13,385 nucleotides of DNA from Clostridia bacterium (GCA_024682015.1 JAIKZT010000145.1:1-13385), one strand, 5' to 3'; shown: positions 1 to 6,936, counted from the first letter of the stretch. A program made the numbers and translations. The notes: a model not told the origin generated them from the letters alone.

Positions 1-764
1 TTTTTGATCGAAAAGTTATGAACGCCCGGGGTGATGATCACCGGCTGCACCTCGTAGCGGGTCTCCTCCAGCAGGTCGTCGAGGCCCGGCCAGGCGTAGG
101 TCGACACCCGGTCCAGCGTGCCGTGCTCCAGGTAGTAGGCGATCATGTCGTCGTCCAGCGCCAGGATGAAGTTGTAGCCCAGCGCCAGGTAGTCCAGCTC
201 GATACCGGCCTCGTTTGCCGCCGCGAGCGCCTCCTCGTAGGTCTTGCCCAGCGGGTCACCCGCCGCCACGGGAATGGCCGCGACGCCCGTATACAGGCCC
301 GGCCCCGCTGTGAAATGCATCTCCAGCGTGTCCTTGTCGAACGTGTACAGGCCGCCCTCCGTGTCGATAAAGCCGTACTGATACATGTCCTTCCAGGCGA
401 TCACGAGGTCGCTGCCCGGATAGACGGACAGGCTCTTCGACCGAAGCCGCGCGCTCAGCACGCCGTAGGCGCAGTCGCCGTCCCATTCGTCCTTGGGGAT
501 GTACAGCACGAGCACGTCGCTGTCCGCGCTGCCGTAGCGCGTCTCGATGTGCGCTTTTACCGTCCCGAGGACGTTCGGCACGGTGACCCGCGCGGTAAAC
601 CCCGCTTCCTCGTACGTGCGGTCCGTCTCCCGGAGCGTATCCGTTTTATAACTATATACTTTTTCCGCGTCCGCCTTGCTCGCGGCGAACGCCCCGCATG
701 GCGTCAGCGCCAGCAGCAGGACAGCCGCCAGCAGCGCCGCGGTCGATCTCTTCATATACCTCAT
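1..764 (-). CDS. Secreted protein of unknown function (C-terminus beyond window)
   Basis: I do not recognise this family. The frame opens with ATG at 764 and stays open for 254 codons to the left edge, so the stop lies outside. A purine-rich GGGGGA about 5 nt upstream supports this start; a second ATG at 755 is less well placed. Residues 1-27 look like a signal peptide: positive charges (R2, K5, R6), a hydrophobic core (about 9-20) and an AFA|AS cleavage site after A27. C23 is preceded by LTP, which is a poor lipobox, so a lipoprotein is unlikely. The mature part is rich in short beta-like hydrophobic stretches and acidic residues, with no transmembrane segment visible. It begins only 18 bp after the DUF1846 stop, on the same strand, so the two are probably co-transcribed. 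The export call is fairly safe; the function is unknown. Confidence 0.8.
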   Translation of the reverse strand, partial: MRYMKRSTAALLAAVLLLALTPCGAFAASKADAEKVYSYKTDTLRETDRTYEEAGFTARVTVPNVLGTVKAHIETRYGSADSDVLVLYIPKDEWDGDCAYGVLSARLRSKSLSVYPGSDLVIAWKDMYQYGFIDTEGGLYTFDKDTLEMHFTAGPGLYTGVAAIPVAAGDPLGKTYEEALAAANEAGIELDYLALGYNFILALDDDMIAYYLEHGTLDRVSTYAWPGLDDLLEETRYEVQPVIITPGVHNFSIK

Positions 765-782
765 AAAGTCCCCCAGCCTGTT

Positions 783-2300
783 TTACCCCAAATACAGGTT
801 GTTCGTACTGAATTCCGGCTCGCACGTCGTGTCGATGCGCAGGTCGTGGAAGATCTGCGCATCCGCATCGGACAGGATGGCCGTGCAGTGAGCCTTACAG
901 CCCGCCAGCAGCGGCAGCTTTTCCACCGCGATCTCCGCCACCGGGTTACCCGTCGCCGCCGAGATCGTGAGCGCTGAGAGCACTTCCTCCAGGGAAAGCG
1001 TGCTCGATTCGCGCTTTAAAATGTCCACCTTCAGATGCTGCAGCGTCGCCAGCACGTCCTCGGAGATGAGCAGCATCTCCTCGGGGATGCCGCACAGGTG
1101 GCGCATGGCGTTCAGAATGAGCGCCGCGCCCGCGACCATGAGCTGCGAGCTTCTGCCGGTGATCATGGCGCCGTCGGGCATCTCCATGGCCATGGCAACG
1201 ATGTTCTGGAACTGCTCCGGATCCATTGCCCGCTTCTTTTCAGCGTATTCGAGCGCCGGACGCACGCAGCTGCGGTCGCCGATGGTCTTGCCGACCTCGT
1301 CCATCAGCAGCTTCGCGCGCTCCACGGATTCGGCGGAGATGAGCCCCTTCTTGAAGTCCACCCGCGACATCAGATAGCGCCGGATGATCTCCTGGCAGGC
1401 CGCTTCCCGGCAGGCCGCGTCATCCGTGATGCAGAAACCGACCCGGTTCACCCCCATGTCCGTCGGCGAATTGTACTCGGCAGCCTCGCCCGTAATCTTC
1501 TCGATGATGCGCTTGACCACCGGGAACATCTCCAGATCGCGGTTGTAATTCACGGCCAGCTGCCCGTACTTCTCCAGGTGGAAGCTGTCGATCATGTTGA
1601 CGTCCTTCAGGTCCACCGTGGCCGCCTCATAGGCGATGTTCACCGGGTGCTTCAGCGGCAGATTCCAGATCGGGAACGTCTCGAACTTGGCGTAGCGCGC
1701 CGACACGCCCCGCTTGTGCTCGTGGTACAGCTGCGACAGGCAGGTGGCAAGCTTGCCAGAACCCGGCCCCGGCCCGTTGACCACGACGAGCGGCTTGCTG
1801 ACCTCGATGTACGGGTTCGCGCCGTAACCTTCGTCGGAAACGATCGTATCGATGTCCGTCGGATACCCCTTCGTAAAGTAGTGCTTGTAGGTCCGGATGC
1901 CCCGGCCCTCGAGCTTCGTAATGAACTGCCGCACCGCCGGGCTGTCCTCGTAGCGCGTGATGACGACGCTGTTGATGGACAGTTCGTACTTGCGGAACGT
2001 GTCGATGAGGCGGAAAACCTCCAGATCGTAGGTGATCCCATAATCGGCCCGCGTCTTGCCGCCGATGATGTCGCCGGCGTAGATGGGGATGATGATCTCG
2101 GCGTGGTCCTTCATGCGGGCTAGCAGTTTGATCTTCGCGTTCTCGTCGAAACCGGGCAGCACCCGCGCCGCGTGCTTGTCCTGGACCAGCTTGCCGCCGA
2201 ATTCCAGGTACAGCCGCTCGCACTGCCTGCCGTTGATCCTTTCCAGGATGTACCGCGACTGTTCTTCCAGATACTTTTCCGAATCAAAACCGATTTTCAT
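783..2300 (-). CDS. DUF1846 (UPF0371) family protein
   Basis: The 505-residue product matches the DUF1846/UPF0371 family in length and in its opening (MKIGFDSEKYLEEQS...). This is a cytoplasmic family of Bacillota and actinobacteria with solved structures but no settled biochemical role, to my knowledge. A glycine-rich loop GPGPGSGK (about residues 176-183) after a hydrophobic strand (LVVV) resembles a nucleotide-binding P-loop; whether it binds nucleotide is inference. Other features include YAGDIIGGKTRADYG (about 74-88). The ATG at 2300 has GGAAGG 8 nt upstream, and an extended -10 box lies about 55 nt upstream, so it probably starts its own transcript, followed by the secreted-protein gene. 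The family call is confident; no reaction is assigned. Confidence 0.92.
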   Translation of the reverse strand: MKIGFDSEKYLEEQSRYILERINGRQCERLYLEFGGKLVQDKHAARVLPGFDENAKIKLLARMKDHAEIIIPIYAGDIIGGKTRADYGITYDLEVFRLIDTFRKYELSINSVVITRYEDSPAVRQFITKLEGRGIRTYKHYFTKGYPTDIDTIVSDEGYGANPYIEVSKPLVVVNGPGPGSGKLATCLSQLYHEHKRGVSARYAKFETFPIWNLPLKHPVNIAYEAATVDLKDVNMIDSFHLEKYGQLAVNYNRDLEMFPVVKRIIEKITGEAAEYNSPTDMGVNRVGFCITDDAACREAACQEIIRRYLMSRVDFKKGLISAESVERAKLLMDEVGKTIGDRSCVRPALEYAEKKRAMDPEQFQNIVAMAMEMPDGAMITGRSSQLMVAGAALILNAMRHLCGIPEEMLLISEDVLATLQHLKVDILKRESSTLSLEEVLSALTISAATGNPVAEIAVEKLPLLAGCKAHCTAILSDADAQIFHDLRIDTTCEPEFSTNNLYLG

Positions 2301-2354
2301 AGGGGTTGCCTTCCATGTCTACCGAACGGATATATGGTGCTCATAGTCCTTTAT

Positions 2355-2363
2355 AGTATACCA
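2355..2363 (-). promoter_or_regulatory. Extended -10 promoter for the DUF1846 gene
   Basis: Read on the minus strand, this is TGGTATACT: a TATACT -10 hexamer (2360-2355) with the TG of an extended -10. No good -35 is visible at 16-18 bp. A start near 2348 would give a leader of roughly 48 nt ahead of the ATG at 2300. It lies in an AT-rich island within GC-rich DNA, at the edge of the repeat-rich gap. Confidence 0.5.
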
Positions 2364-2444
2364 TATTTCGTAGGCAATCGGGTAAAAAAAGTGGAGATGG
2401 TTCGTCGTTCCGCGGGGACGGCGAAAGGCGGGTACCGGCGTAAA

Positions 2445-2472
2445 GCGGGGTCACAGAAAAATGTGACCCCGC
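2445..2472. repeat. Perfect 11-bp inverted repeat, GTCACA/TGTGAC type
   Basis: The arms GCGGGGTCACA (2445-2455) and TGTGACCCCGC (2462-2472) are exact reverse complements around a 6-nt A-rich loop. It sits in the 307-bp gap between grdB and the DUF1846 gene. It belongs to the TGWGWC hairpin family found at several intergenic sites in the window. It might also act as a secondary terminator, but no T-run follows on either strand. Confidence 0.85.
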
Positions 2473-2476
2473 GGGC

Positions 2477-2523
2477 AAAAAAGCGAAATGGGACACACGA
2501 AGACGCTTCTCCATGTGTCCCAT
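2477..2523 (-). terminator. Probable intrinsic terminator after grdB, built on a GACACA/TGTGTC hairpin
   Basis: The arms ATGGGACACA (2488-2497) and TGTGTCCCAT (2514-2523) are perfect complements, and an inner GAAG-CGT-CTTC can extend the stem. On the minus strand the stem is followed by TTCGC and then six T residues (2482-2477), which fits a Rho-independent terminator for the grdX-grdE-grdB transcript. The T-run starts about 5 nt after the stem, which is slightly late, so efficiency is uncertain. The same palindrome is a member of the intergenic repeat family, so its terminator role may be secondary. Confidence 0.5.
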
Positions 2524-2541
2524 GATCTGTTTTTCAGGGTT

Positions 2542-2591
2542 GGGTCTCATTCCGGCGTGACCCCGGCAGAGGCGCTCCCGTGCGGGTCACA
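2542..2591. repeat. GTCTCA half-site plus imperfect GTGACCC/GGGTCAC inverted repeat
   Basis: GGGTCTCAT at 2542-2550 is a half-site whose partner is missing here; the same 9-mer is paired at 12424-12497. Next to it, GTGACCC (2557-2563) and GGGTCAC (2584-2590) form a 7-bp stem around a 20-nt loop. This lies 17 bp beyond the grdB stop. It looks like worn copies of the hairpin family. Confidence 0.6.
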
Positions 2592-2607
2592 GCGGCAAAG
2601 AACCCGG

Positions 2608-3879
2608 CTACTTCAGCAGCAGCTCCAGCGCGTTCTCGACGATCTCGCGCTGGCGGGCTTCCTCCTTTTCGGGCGGCAGGTTGGGATTGCCGGCGGGATA
2701 GGGGATGGCCTGCGCGCCGGAGATCCGGGCCGCGCCGACGGTCTGGGAGATAGGGGTAACTGTGCAGACGTGGGCGGCGGGGATGCCAGCCTTCTCGATC
2801 TGCTTGACGATCGTTGCACCGCAACGCGTACAGGTCCCTCAGGTGGAGGTGAGGATGACGCCCTGAACGCCGTTGGCCTTCAGCTCCTCTGCGATCTCCT
2901 TTCCGAAACGGGTGGCGTCTGCCACGGAAGTGGAATTGCCGGTGGTCGTGATCAGGTACGGATAGACCTCGCCGATCTCGCCCTCCTTCTCCAGCTCCTT
3001 CAGTACGTTATACGGGGCGACCCGGTTGGGGTTCTCGTTGGCGTATACGGGATCGTAGCCCGCGTGAACCGACTCGAACTTGCCCTTTTCCAGGCTGTCC
3101 AGGCCCGCCAGGTCGTATTTCTTCCAGAACTTCGCGGACGCCGCGAACATGTGGTCCGGATTGCCAAACGGCACGATGCCGCCGGACGTGCAGAGCGCGA
3201 TCTTCGCGCCCTTCAGGTCCTTCAGGGGAGCGGCCGGGTCCACCTTTTCGTAGGTGGAGATCTCCAGCTCGGTCTCGTAGGGCTCGTCGTTCAGCTTCTT
3301 GATGAGCATCTCGACCGCGCGGACGGCGCCGTTCTTCTCGTGGAACACGTTGACCCGCTTGCCCATGGGGAAATATCCCTCCTCCTTGGGCAGGCCCAGC
3401 TTTTCGCCGTTCAGGATCTTCGTGGCCAGCGCCGCGATGACGGGTACCGCCTGGCGCATGCCGGCCGCGGATTTGGCCGTCTTCACGATCTTGCAGTCCG
3501 CCTTGAACATGTCGACGGCCGGATTCTCCTCGTACATGCCGGTGATGGACGGAATGCCCAACTCGCCCTGCACGAGCTTGCAGCTCTCGCCGCAGGCGAT
3601 GCCGAAGCGTCCCGCGTTGAAGGCGGGTCCCGCGATGAACAGATCCGGCTGGTACTTCTCGACCTGCGCGCGGATGAAGTCCTTGCACTTGTCGATGTTT
3701 TCCGCGAAATAGTTGTCGCCGCAGATGATGGTCGCGACGAATTCGGCGTCCTTGATGGCCGCCTTCAGACCCATCGCCGGGCCCTTGGGGCCTTCTGTGA
3801 CGAACGGCTCGGTGTAAGCGAATTCCTCACCGCCGATCTGGCCGAAGAACTGGTTGGTATAAAAAAGTATTTTCTTCAT
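2608..3879 (-). CDS. grdB: Glycine/sarcosine/betaine reductase component B selenoprotein (GrdB/GrdF/GrdH family), with in-frame UGA = Sec
   Basis: This is the selenium-carrying subunit of the substrate-specific B component. In the family it works with the pyruvoyl subunit to split the substrate amine and pass a carboxymethyl group to selenoprotein A. It opens MKKILFYTNQFFGQIGGEE, the expected GrdB start. After 346 residues comes TGA (2841-2839), followed in frame by GTCTRCGATIV and 76 residues in all, ending at TAG (2610-2608), for a total of 423 residues. The U347-x-x-C350-x-x-C353 arrangement and its context (STUGTCTRCG) match the family Sec site, so the TGA is Sec insertion and not a nonsense mutation. 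A hairpin suited to Sec insertion follows it. The start at 3879 has GAGGAGG 6 nt upstream and lies 12 nt after the grdE stop. Glycine, sarcosine or betaine specificity cannot be told apart by eye, so the symbol is a family label. Confidence 0.93.
2812..2841 (-). promoter_or_regulatory. Selenocysteine UGA with bacterial SECIS-like hairpin
   Basis: On the grdB mRNA strand, UGA (2841-2839) is followed by 12 nt and then CGUUGC - GGU - GCAACG (2826-2812): a perfect 6-bp stem with a GGU loop. Eighteen nt separate the UGA from the loop. This fits the published bacterial SECIS pattern of a short stem-loop inside the coding region, a G at the start of the apical loop, and the loop about 16-37 nt after the UGA. 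It would recruit SelB with Sec-tRNA. No selA/B/C/D gene is in the window. Confidence 0.8.
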
Positions 3880-3891
3880 GCCAAACCTCCT

Positions 3892-5175
3892 CTAAATGGT
3901 GACCGCGCCCACGTAGGTGTTGCCCTGCAGGTTGTGGCCGCCCATGATGCCGTGGATCTCGACGAGCAGGCGCCCGTCGGGCTGGATGGAATTCACGTTG
4001 CCGCCGCAGACGCGCTCGATGTCCTTGAGCACGCCGATGGTCTTTTCCATGGCGGGCAGCATCAGCGTGGCGTTGGAGTTGCCGGTCGTGACGATGGCGT
4101 TCGCCTCGGGCACGCTGTCGGGCAGGGATTCGCTCATGCCGTCGATGCCAGCATCCTCGTTCGTGATGATGACGGTCTTGATGCCGTTTCTCTCCAGCTC
4201 CTGGCAGACGATCATCAGGTCGGTCGTCGGATTGCCGAAGCCCTCCTGGGAGATGAGCGCGCCGTCCGCGCCGAGCATCTTCACCTGGCGGACCGTCAGC
4301 ATGCGGTTGCGGAATTTCTCCTTCAGCGTGGTCATGAGCGGGCAGAGCACGATGCCCACGAAGTTGAAGTCCTTGCCGTGGCGCTTGAACAGCTCCTTGA
4401 TGCAGGCGTTGTTCTGGTGCATGTACGTCGTGGTCTTCGAGCCGGGCGATACGCAGTTGCCCGAGACGAGCGCGCCGTCGAAGATCTCCAGCGGGGTCAG
4501 CATCGTGGGAACGATGATCTTGGAATCCCGGCCGTAAAGATACGAGTCGTGCAGCAGCCCCTGCGACATGCAGTTGTAGACGTAGACGACCCGCGGCAGG
4601 TCCGGATAGGCGTTGTAGTTCTCGCCGATATTGCCCCAGCGGTACACCTCGCTCTTGAAGTCCTCCACGAGGAACCCGAGTTCGGCGATGTTCTGCGCCA
4701 GCTTGAGCCCCGCCAGGCGGACGACCTCCTCATGCTCGTGAGGGTCCACGTAATCCTGCTTTTCGAGGATCATCACCAGGTGGCACAGCTTGGAGTATAC
4801 GTTGTACTCGGCCGCGGGGCCGCTCATGTCAATGAGGCCCTCCTGGAAGCCGACGATGGGGCCCGTCGTGGTCACCACGCAGCCTTCCAGGCAATAGGTA
4901 ATGCCTTCTCCGCCCTCCTGCATGTCCTCGTGGAACGTTCCGGGGAACGTTTCGCCGTCGGGCTTGGCCCGCGGTTCGATGACGTCCTTGACCGGAAGGA
5001 TCCGTGTGGATGACCCGGGCAGAGCGATGTCAAACGAAACGTTCTTGATCCGGCTGTCCTCCAGGATCAGTTCGCGCATCTCGTCGGGATCCGCGATGAG
5101 CGTATCCCCCTCGATGCGCGCCGGAGTGCCGAACTCGATGTTCCGTATGGCAATTTTTCTGAGTTCCAGTTCCAT
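3892..5175 (-). CDS. grdE: Glycine/sarcosine/betaine reductase component B proprotein (GrdE/GrdG/GrdI family)
   Basis: The 427-residue protein matches the proprotein subunit of reductase component B. Family members are cleaved before an internal cysteine, which becomes the N-terminal pyruvoyl group that forms a Schiff base with the amine substrate. The cleavage context is visible as ALVSGNCVSPGSKTTTYMHQ, with the cysteine at residue 241. That position agrees with the well-studied GrdE, where the cysteine is about residue 242, giving two subunits of roughly 25 and 20 kDa. The N-terminus (MELELRKIAIRNIEFG) is also typical. An AGGAGG lies about 6 nt before the ATG at 5175. It lies 43 bp after grdX and 12 bp before grdB, so the three are one operon. 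Substrate specificity is not resolved; the symbol is a family label. Confidence 0.93.
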   Translation of the reverse strand: MELELRKIAIRNIEFGTPARIEGDTLIADPDEMRELILEDSRIKNVSFDIALPGSSTRILPVKDVIEPRAKPDGETFPGTFHEDMQEGGEGITYCLEGCVVTTTGPIVGFQEGLIDMSGPAAEYNVYSKLCHLVMILEKQDYVDPHEHEEVVRLAGLKLAQNIAELGFLVEDFKSEVYRWGNIGENYNAYPDLPRVVYVYNCMSQGLLHDSYLYGRDSKIIVPTMLTPLEIFDGALVSGNCVSPGSKTTTYMHQNNACIKELFKRHGKDFNFVGIVLCPLMTTLKEKFRNRMLTVRQVKMLGADGALISQEGFGNPTTDLMIVCQELERNGIKTVIITNEDAGIDGMSESLPDSVPEANAIVTTGNSNATLMLPAMEKTIGVLKDIERVCGGNVNSIQPDGRLLVEIHGIMGGHNLQGNTYVGAVTI

Positions 5176-5218
5176 GCAACCCTCCTAATTGCTTTCGCAT
5201 TTGTCCTGCGTTGAATGT

Positions 5219-5611
5219 TCAGCGGATATCCAGTTCCTTCAGCGTGCTTTCCGCCAGTTCGCGGCCGATGAACCGCAGATCGGGCAGCATCGCCTCGTCG
5301 TATTTCTTCCCAGCGTTCGCGTACTTCGCGTCCTCCGCCAGGCAGTATTCGATGATCTCCAGGCTGGGCAGATCGAGCGGAACTCCGTCTGCCTCCTTCA
5401 GGAAGACCGTCATATACGGCGTTTCGTTAGGCCGAAGCCTTCCCGCCATGGGGTGAGCCAGCAGCTTCGCCCCCAGGTGGATGCGGTCGCGGGCCGCCCT
5501 CAGAACCTCTCTGGCAGGCGCGCCGGGAAGAAACGTGACAGAAAAGGCGCTTGGCAAAAGATCCTCAATATCCACGTTGTTAGAAATAATGCTTGCCTTC
5601 ATGGGGGTCAT
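5219..5611 (-). CDS. grdX: GrdX family protein
   Basis: The 130-residue product resembles GrdX, a small protein of unknown biochemical role that typically heads glycine reductase operons. Supporting features are the opening ASIISNNVDIEDL, a DRIHLGAKLLAHPMAG block (about 43-58) and RPNETPYMTVFL (about 60-71), which follow the family pattern of a leading 'NN', a 'GHxLLxHPLxG' block and 'PNETPY'. The start at 5611 has AAAAGG 8 nt upstream; the ATG at 5602 is possible but has no spaced ribosome binding site. It is first in the grdX-grdE-grdB operon, with a -10 box about 26 nt upstream. Its presence argues that the downstream genes belong to the reductase system and not to an unrelated paralogue pair. 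Confidence 0.8.
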   Translation of the reverse strand: MTPMKASIISNNVDIEDLLPSAFSVTFLPGAPAREVLRAARDRIHLGAKLLAHPMAGRLRPNETPYMTVFLKEADGVPLDLPSLEIIEYCLAEDAKYANAGKKYDEAMLPDLRFIGRELAESTLKELDIR

Positions 5612-5636
5612 GCCAAACGCCTTTTCTCTCAGTTTG

Positions 5637-5642
5637 ATTATA
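5637..5642 (-). promoter_or_regulatory. -10 box for the grdX-grdE-grdB operon
   Basis: TATAAT is read on the minus strand, 25 nt ahead of the grdX ATG at 5611. A start near 5630 gives a leader of about 19 nt containing AAAAGG. No consensus -35 is seen. The motif GCGCAAT abuts the -10 (5650-5644) and repeats at 5678-5672, so an activator site replacing the -35 is possible. Confidence 0.5.
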
Positions 5643-5739
5643 TATTGCGCAAAGGTCCGCCGCCATCATTAATTGCGCGTAATCGAATAAATTTTCTGAT
5701 GGATCCATCCGCAATGCAAATAAATGGCCGGCCGGATTC

Positions 5740-5748
5740 TGCTATAAT
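5740..5748 (+). promoter_or_regulatory. Extended -10 promoter for the ProXp-ala gene, probably leaderless
   Basis: TGCTATAAT combines a perfect TATAAT (5743-5748) with an extended -10 TG. Only 6 nt separate it from the ATG at 5755, so transcription would start at or within 1-2 nt of the start codon. The GGGGG that follows is too close to the ATG to serve as a normal ribosome binding site. No -35 hexamer is evident. Confidence 0.6.
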
Positions 5749-5754
5749 GGGGGT

Positions 5755-6252
5755 ATGAACAAACAGGAAACCTACGATTATTTGAAAATGTGCGGCGTGG
5801 ACTTCGAGATCACGGAGCATCCGGCCGTCTGGAACATGGAAGACGTGGCGCAGATCGCGATGCCTCACCCGGAAGCGGATGCCAAGAATCTGTTCGTGCG
5901 GGAGGATAAGACGGACAATTTCTACATGATCACGGTCCGGGGCGACAAGCGGGTCGATCTGAAGGCGCTGCGCAAAGCGGAGAGCCTTCGCCCGCTGAAA
6001 TTTGCCTCGGAAGAGGATCTTTCGGCCCGCCTGGGCCTCTTTCCCGGCGCAGTGACCCCGCTGGGCCTCTTAAACGACGAGACCCGCCACGTCGTGCTCT
6101 ATCTGGACGAGTACTTTCTGCAGCCGGGCGCTCTCATCGGCGCGCATCCCAATGACAACACCGCAACCGTCTGGCTGAAGACGGAAGACCTGGTGCGCAT
6201 TCTCCGCGCCCATGGCAGCGAGGTCCGGGTCATCCCCATCCCCTCGCGCTGA
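5755..6252 (+). CDS. ProXp-ala / PrdX-type prolyl-tRNA trans-editing deacylase (YbaK/INS-like domain)
   Basis: The 165-residue protein is a free-standing YbaK-type editing domain. ProXp-ala members hydrolyse Ala-tRNA(Pro) made in error by prolyl-tRNA synthetase; clostridial PrdX, found near proline reductase genes, belongs to this group. Visible hallmarks are ITEHPAVWNMED (about 19-30), the conserved lysine-asparagine K44-N45 of AKNLFVRED, GAVTPLGLLND (about 98-108) and IGAHPNDNTATV (about 138-149). The opening (MNKQETYDYLKMCGVDFEITEHP) is full length for the family, supporting the ATG at 5755 despite the absence of a usable ribosome binding site. It is divergent from grdX across a 143-bp gap and convergent with the UPF0340 gene. 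Ala-tRNA(Pro) specificity is inferred from family resemblance. Confidence 0.85.
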   Translation: MNKQETYDYLKMCGVDFEITEHPAVWNMEDVAQIAMPHPEADAKNLFVREDKTDNFYMITVRGDKRVDLKALRKAESLRPLKFASEEDLSARLGLFPGAVTPLGLLNDETRHVVLYLDEYFLQPGALIGAHPNDNTATVWLKTEDLVRILRAHGSEVRVIPIPSR

Positions 6253-6253
6253 C

Positions 6254-6304
6254 CTGAGACACGGGGACGGTGGTCCCTGAGCCTGTCGAAGGGCCCTGTC
6301 CCAA
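6254..6304. repeat. Intergenic repeat element with TGAGAC, GGGGACGG and GCCTGTCGAAGGG
   Basis: This fills nearly all of the 60-bp gap between the convergent ProXp-ala and UPF0340 genes. It begins with TGAGACACGGGGACGG (6255-6270), has a small GGGAC/GTCCC stem (6264-6268 and 6273-6277), and continues into GCCTGTCGAAGGG (6281-6293). The last motif recurs with one substitution at 6915 and 12286. There is no T-run, so a strong intrinsic terminator is not evident, although any end signal for the two convergent genes would have to be here. Confidence 0.65.
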
Positions 6305-6312
6305 TCCGCTTC

Positions 6313-6867
6313 CTATTTTAAACTCTCATCGTACACCGCGCGGTTTCCGCCGATGAACTTCGGGCGCACGCGGCAGGCGGTCAGGTGCGCTTCGCCGATC
6401 TGCTTGACGGACAAGCGCACGGGCACACAGACCTTGTCCATGTGCATGCCGATGAACGTGTCGCCGATGTCCAGGCCTGCCCGGGCGATGCGCATCTCCT
6501 CGATTGCCACCGGCTTTTCGAAGTTCCGGTAAGCCGCCGTCGCGAACGATCCGCCGGCCTTTTTCTGCGGCACGACGTTGACCCTGGGAAGCCCGTACTG
6601 CTTCGCGCACGCCGCCTCCATGATGATGGCGCGGTTCAGGTGCTCGCAGCACTGCGCCGCCAGCCATACGCCGGCCCGCTTCGCTTCTTCCCAGATGCCG
6701 GCAAAGACCATGGCCGCCACGTCCTCGTTGGAGTCCGAGCCGATCTTCTGCCCGCAGATCTCGCTGGAGGAGCAGCCTACGACGAGCACGTCCCCTTCTT
6801 CCAGTTTCGCGGTTTCAATGATCTCGCGGGCAGCCTGCGCCGCCTGCATTTTCAGTTCTTCGTACAT
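6313..6867 (-). CDS. UPF0340 / TIGR01440 family protein (YwlG-like)
   Basis: The 184-residue product matches the YwlG/UPF0340 family, of unknown function and widespread in Bacillota. Hallmarks are GDVLVVGCSSSEICGQKIGSDSN (starting about residue 25), QCCEHLNRAIIMEAACA, GGSFATAAYRNFEKPVAIEEM, and the C-terminal GDTFIGMHMDKVCVPVRL. The chosen ATG at 6867 has GAGGGA 8 nt upstream and gives the family's usual length. An upstream in-frame ATG at 6930 would add 21 non-family residues encoded by the intergenic repeat. It lies 69 bp after the second S41 protease gene, with a repeat copy in between, so co-transcription with that operon is possible but not certain. Confidence 0.88.
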   Translation of the reverse strand: MYEELKMQAAQAAREIIETAKLEEGDVLVVGCSSSEICGQKIGSDSNEDVAAMVFAGIWEEAKRAGVWLAAQCCEHLNRAIIMEAACAKQYGLPRVNVVPQKKAGGSFATAAYRNFEKPVAIEEMRIARAGLDIGDTFIGMHMDKVCVPVRLSVKQIGEAHLTACRVRPKFIGGNRAVYDESLK

Positions 6868-6914
6868 TTTCTTTCCCTCTGTATTCTTGCGCTTTGCCGT
6901 CCCGGACGCCCAAG

Positions 6915-6927
6915 GCCTGCCGAAGGG
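6915..6927. repeat. GCCTGCCGAAGGG repeat copy
   Basis: An exact 13-bp match to 12286-12298, and a one-base variant of 6281-6293, all in the same orientation. It lies in the 69-bp gap between the S41 protease stop (6937) and the UPF0340 start (6867). Confidence 0.65.
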
Positions 6928-6936
6928 CAAGCCAAT

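Noticed and set aside
1..764. Lipoprotein reading of the secreted protein
   Set aside because: The only cysteine near the signal peptide is preceded by Pro (LTPC), which does not fit a lipobox, while AFA|AS is a good signal peptidase I site.
2839..2841. Reading the TGA as a stop or a nonsense mutation giving a truncated GrdB
   Set aside because: The frame continues 76 codons with family-consistent sequence, the TGA sits at the known Sec position (UxxCxxC), and a suitable hairpin follows.
2488..5013. Plus-strand open frame of 841 codons opposite grdE and grdB
   Set aside because: It is antisense to two well-recognised genes, starts inside a repeat hairpin, has no ribosome binding site and reads as low-complexity Val/Arg/Asp/His-rich sequence typical of GC-rich shadows.
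6868..6930. Upstream ATG (6930) for the UPF0340 gene
   Set aside because: The added 21 residues are encoded by the intergenic repeat and do not fit the family; the ATG at 6867 has a well-placed GAGGGA.
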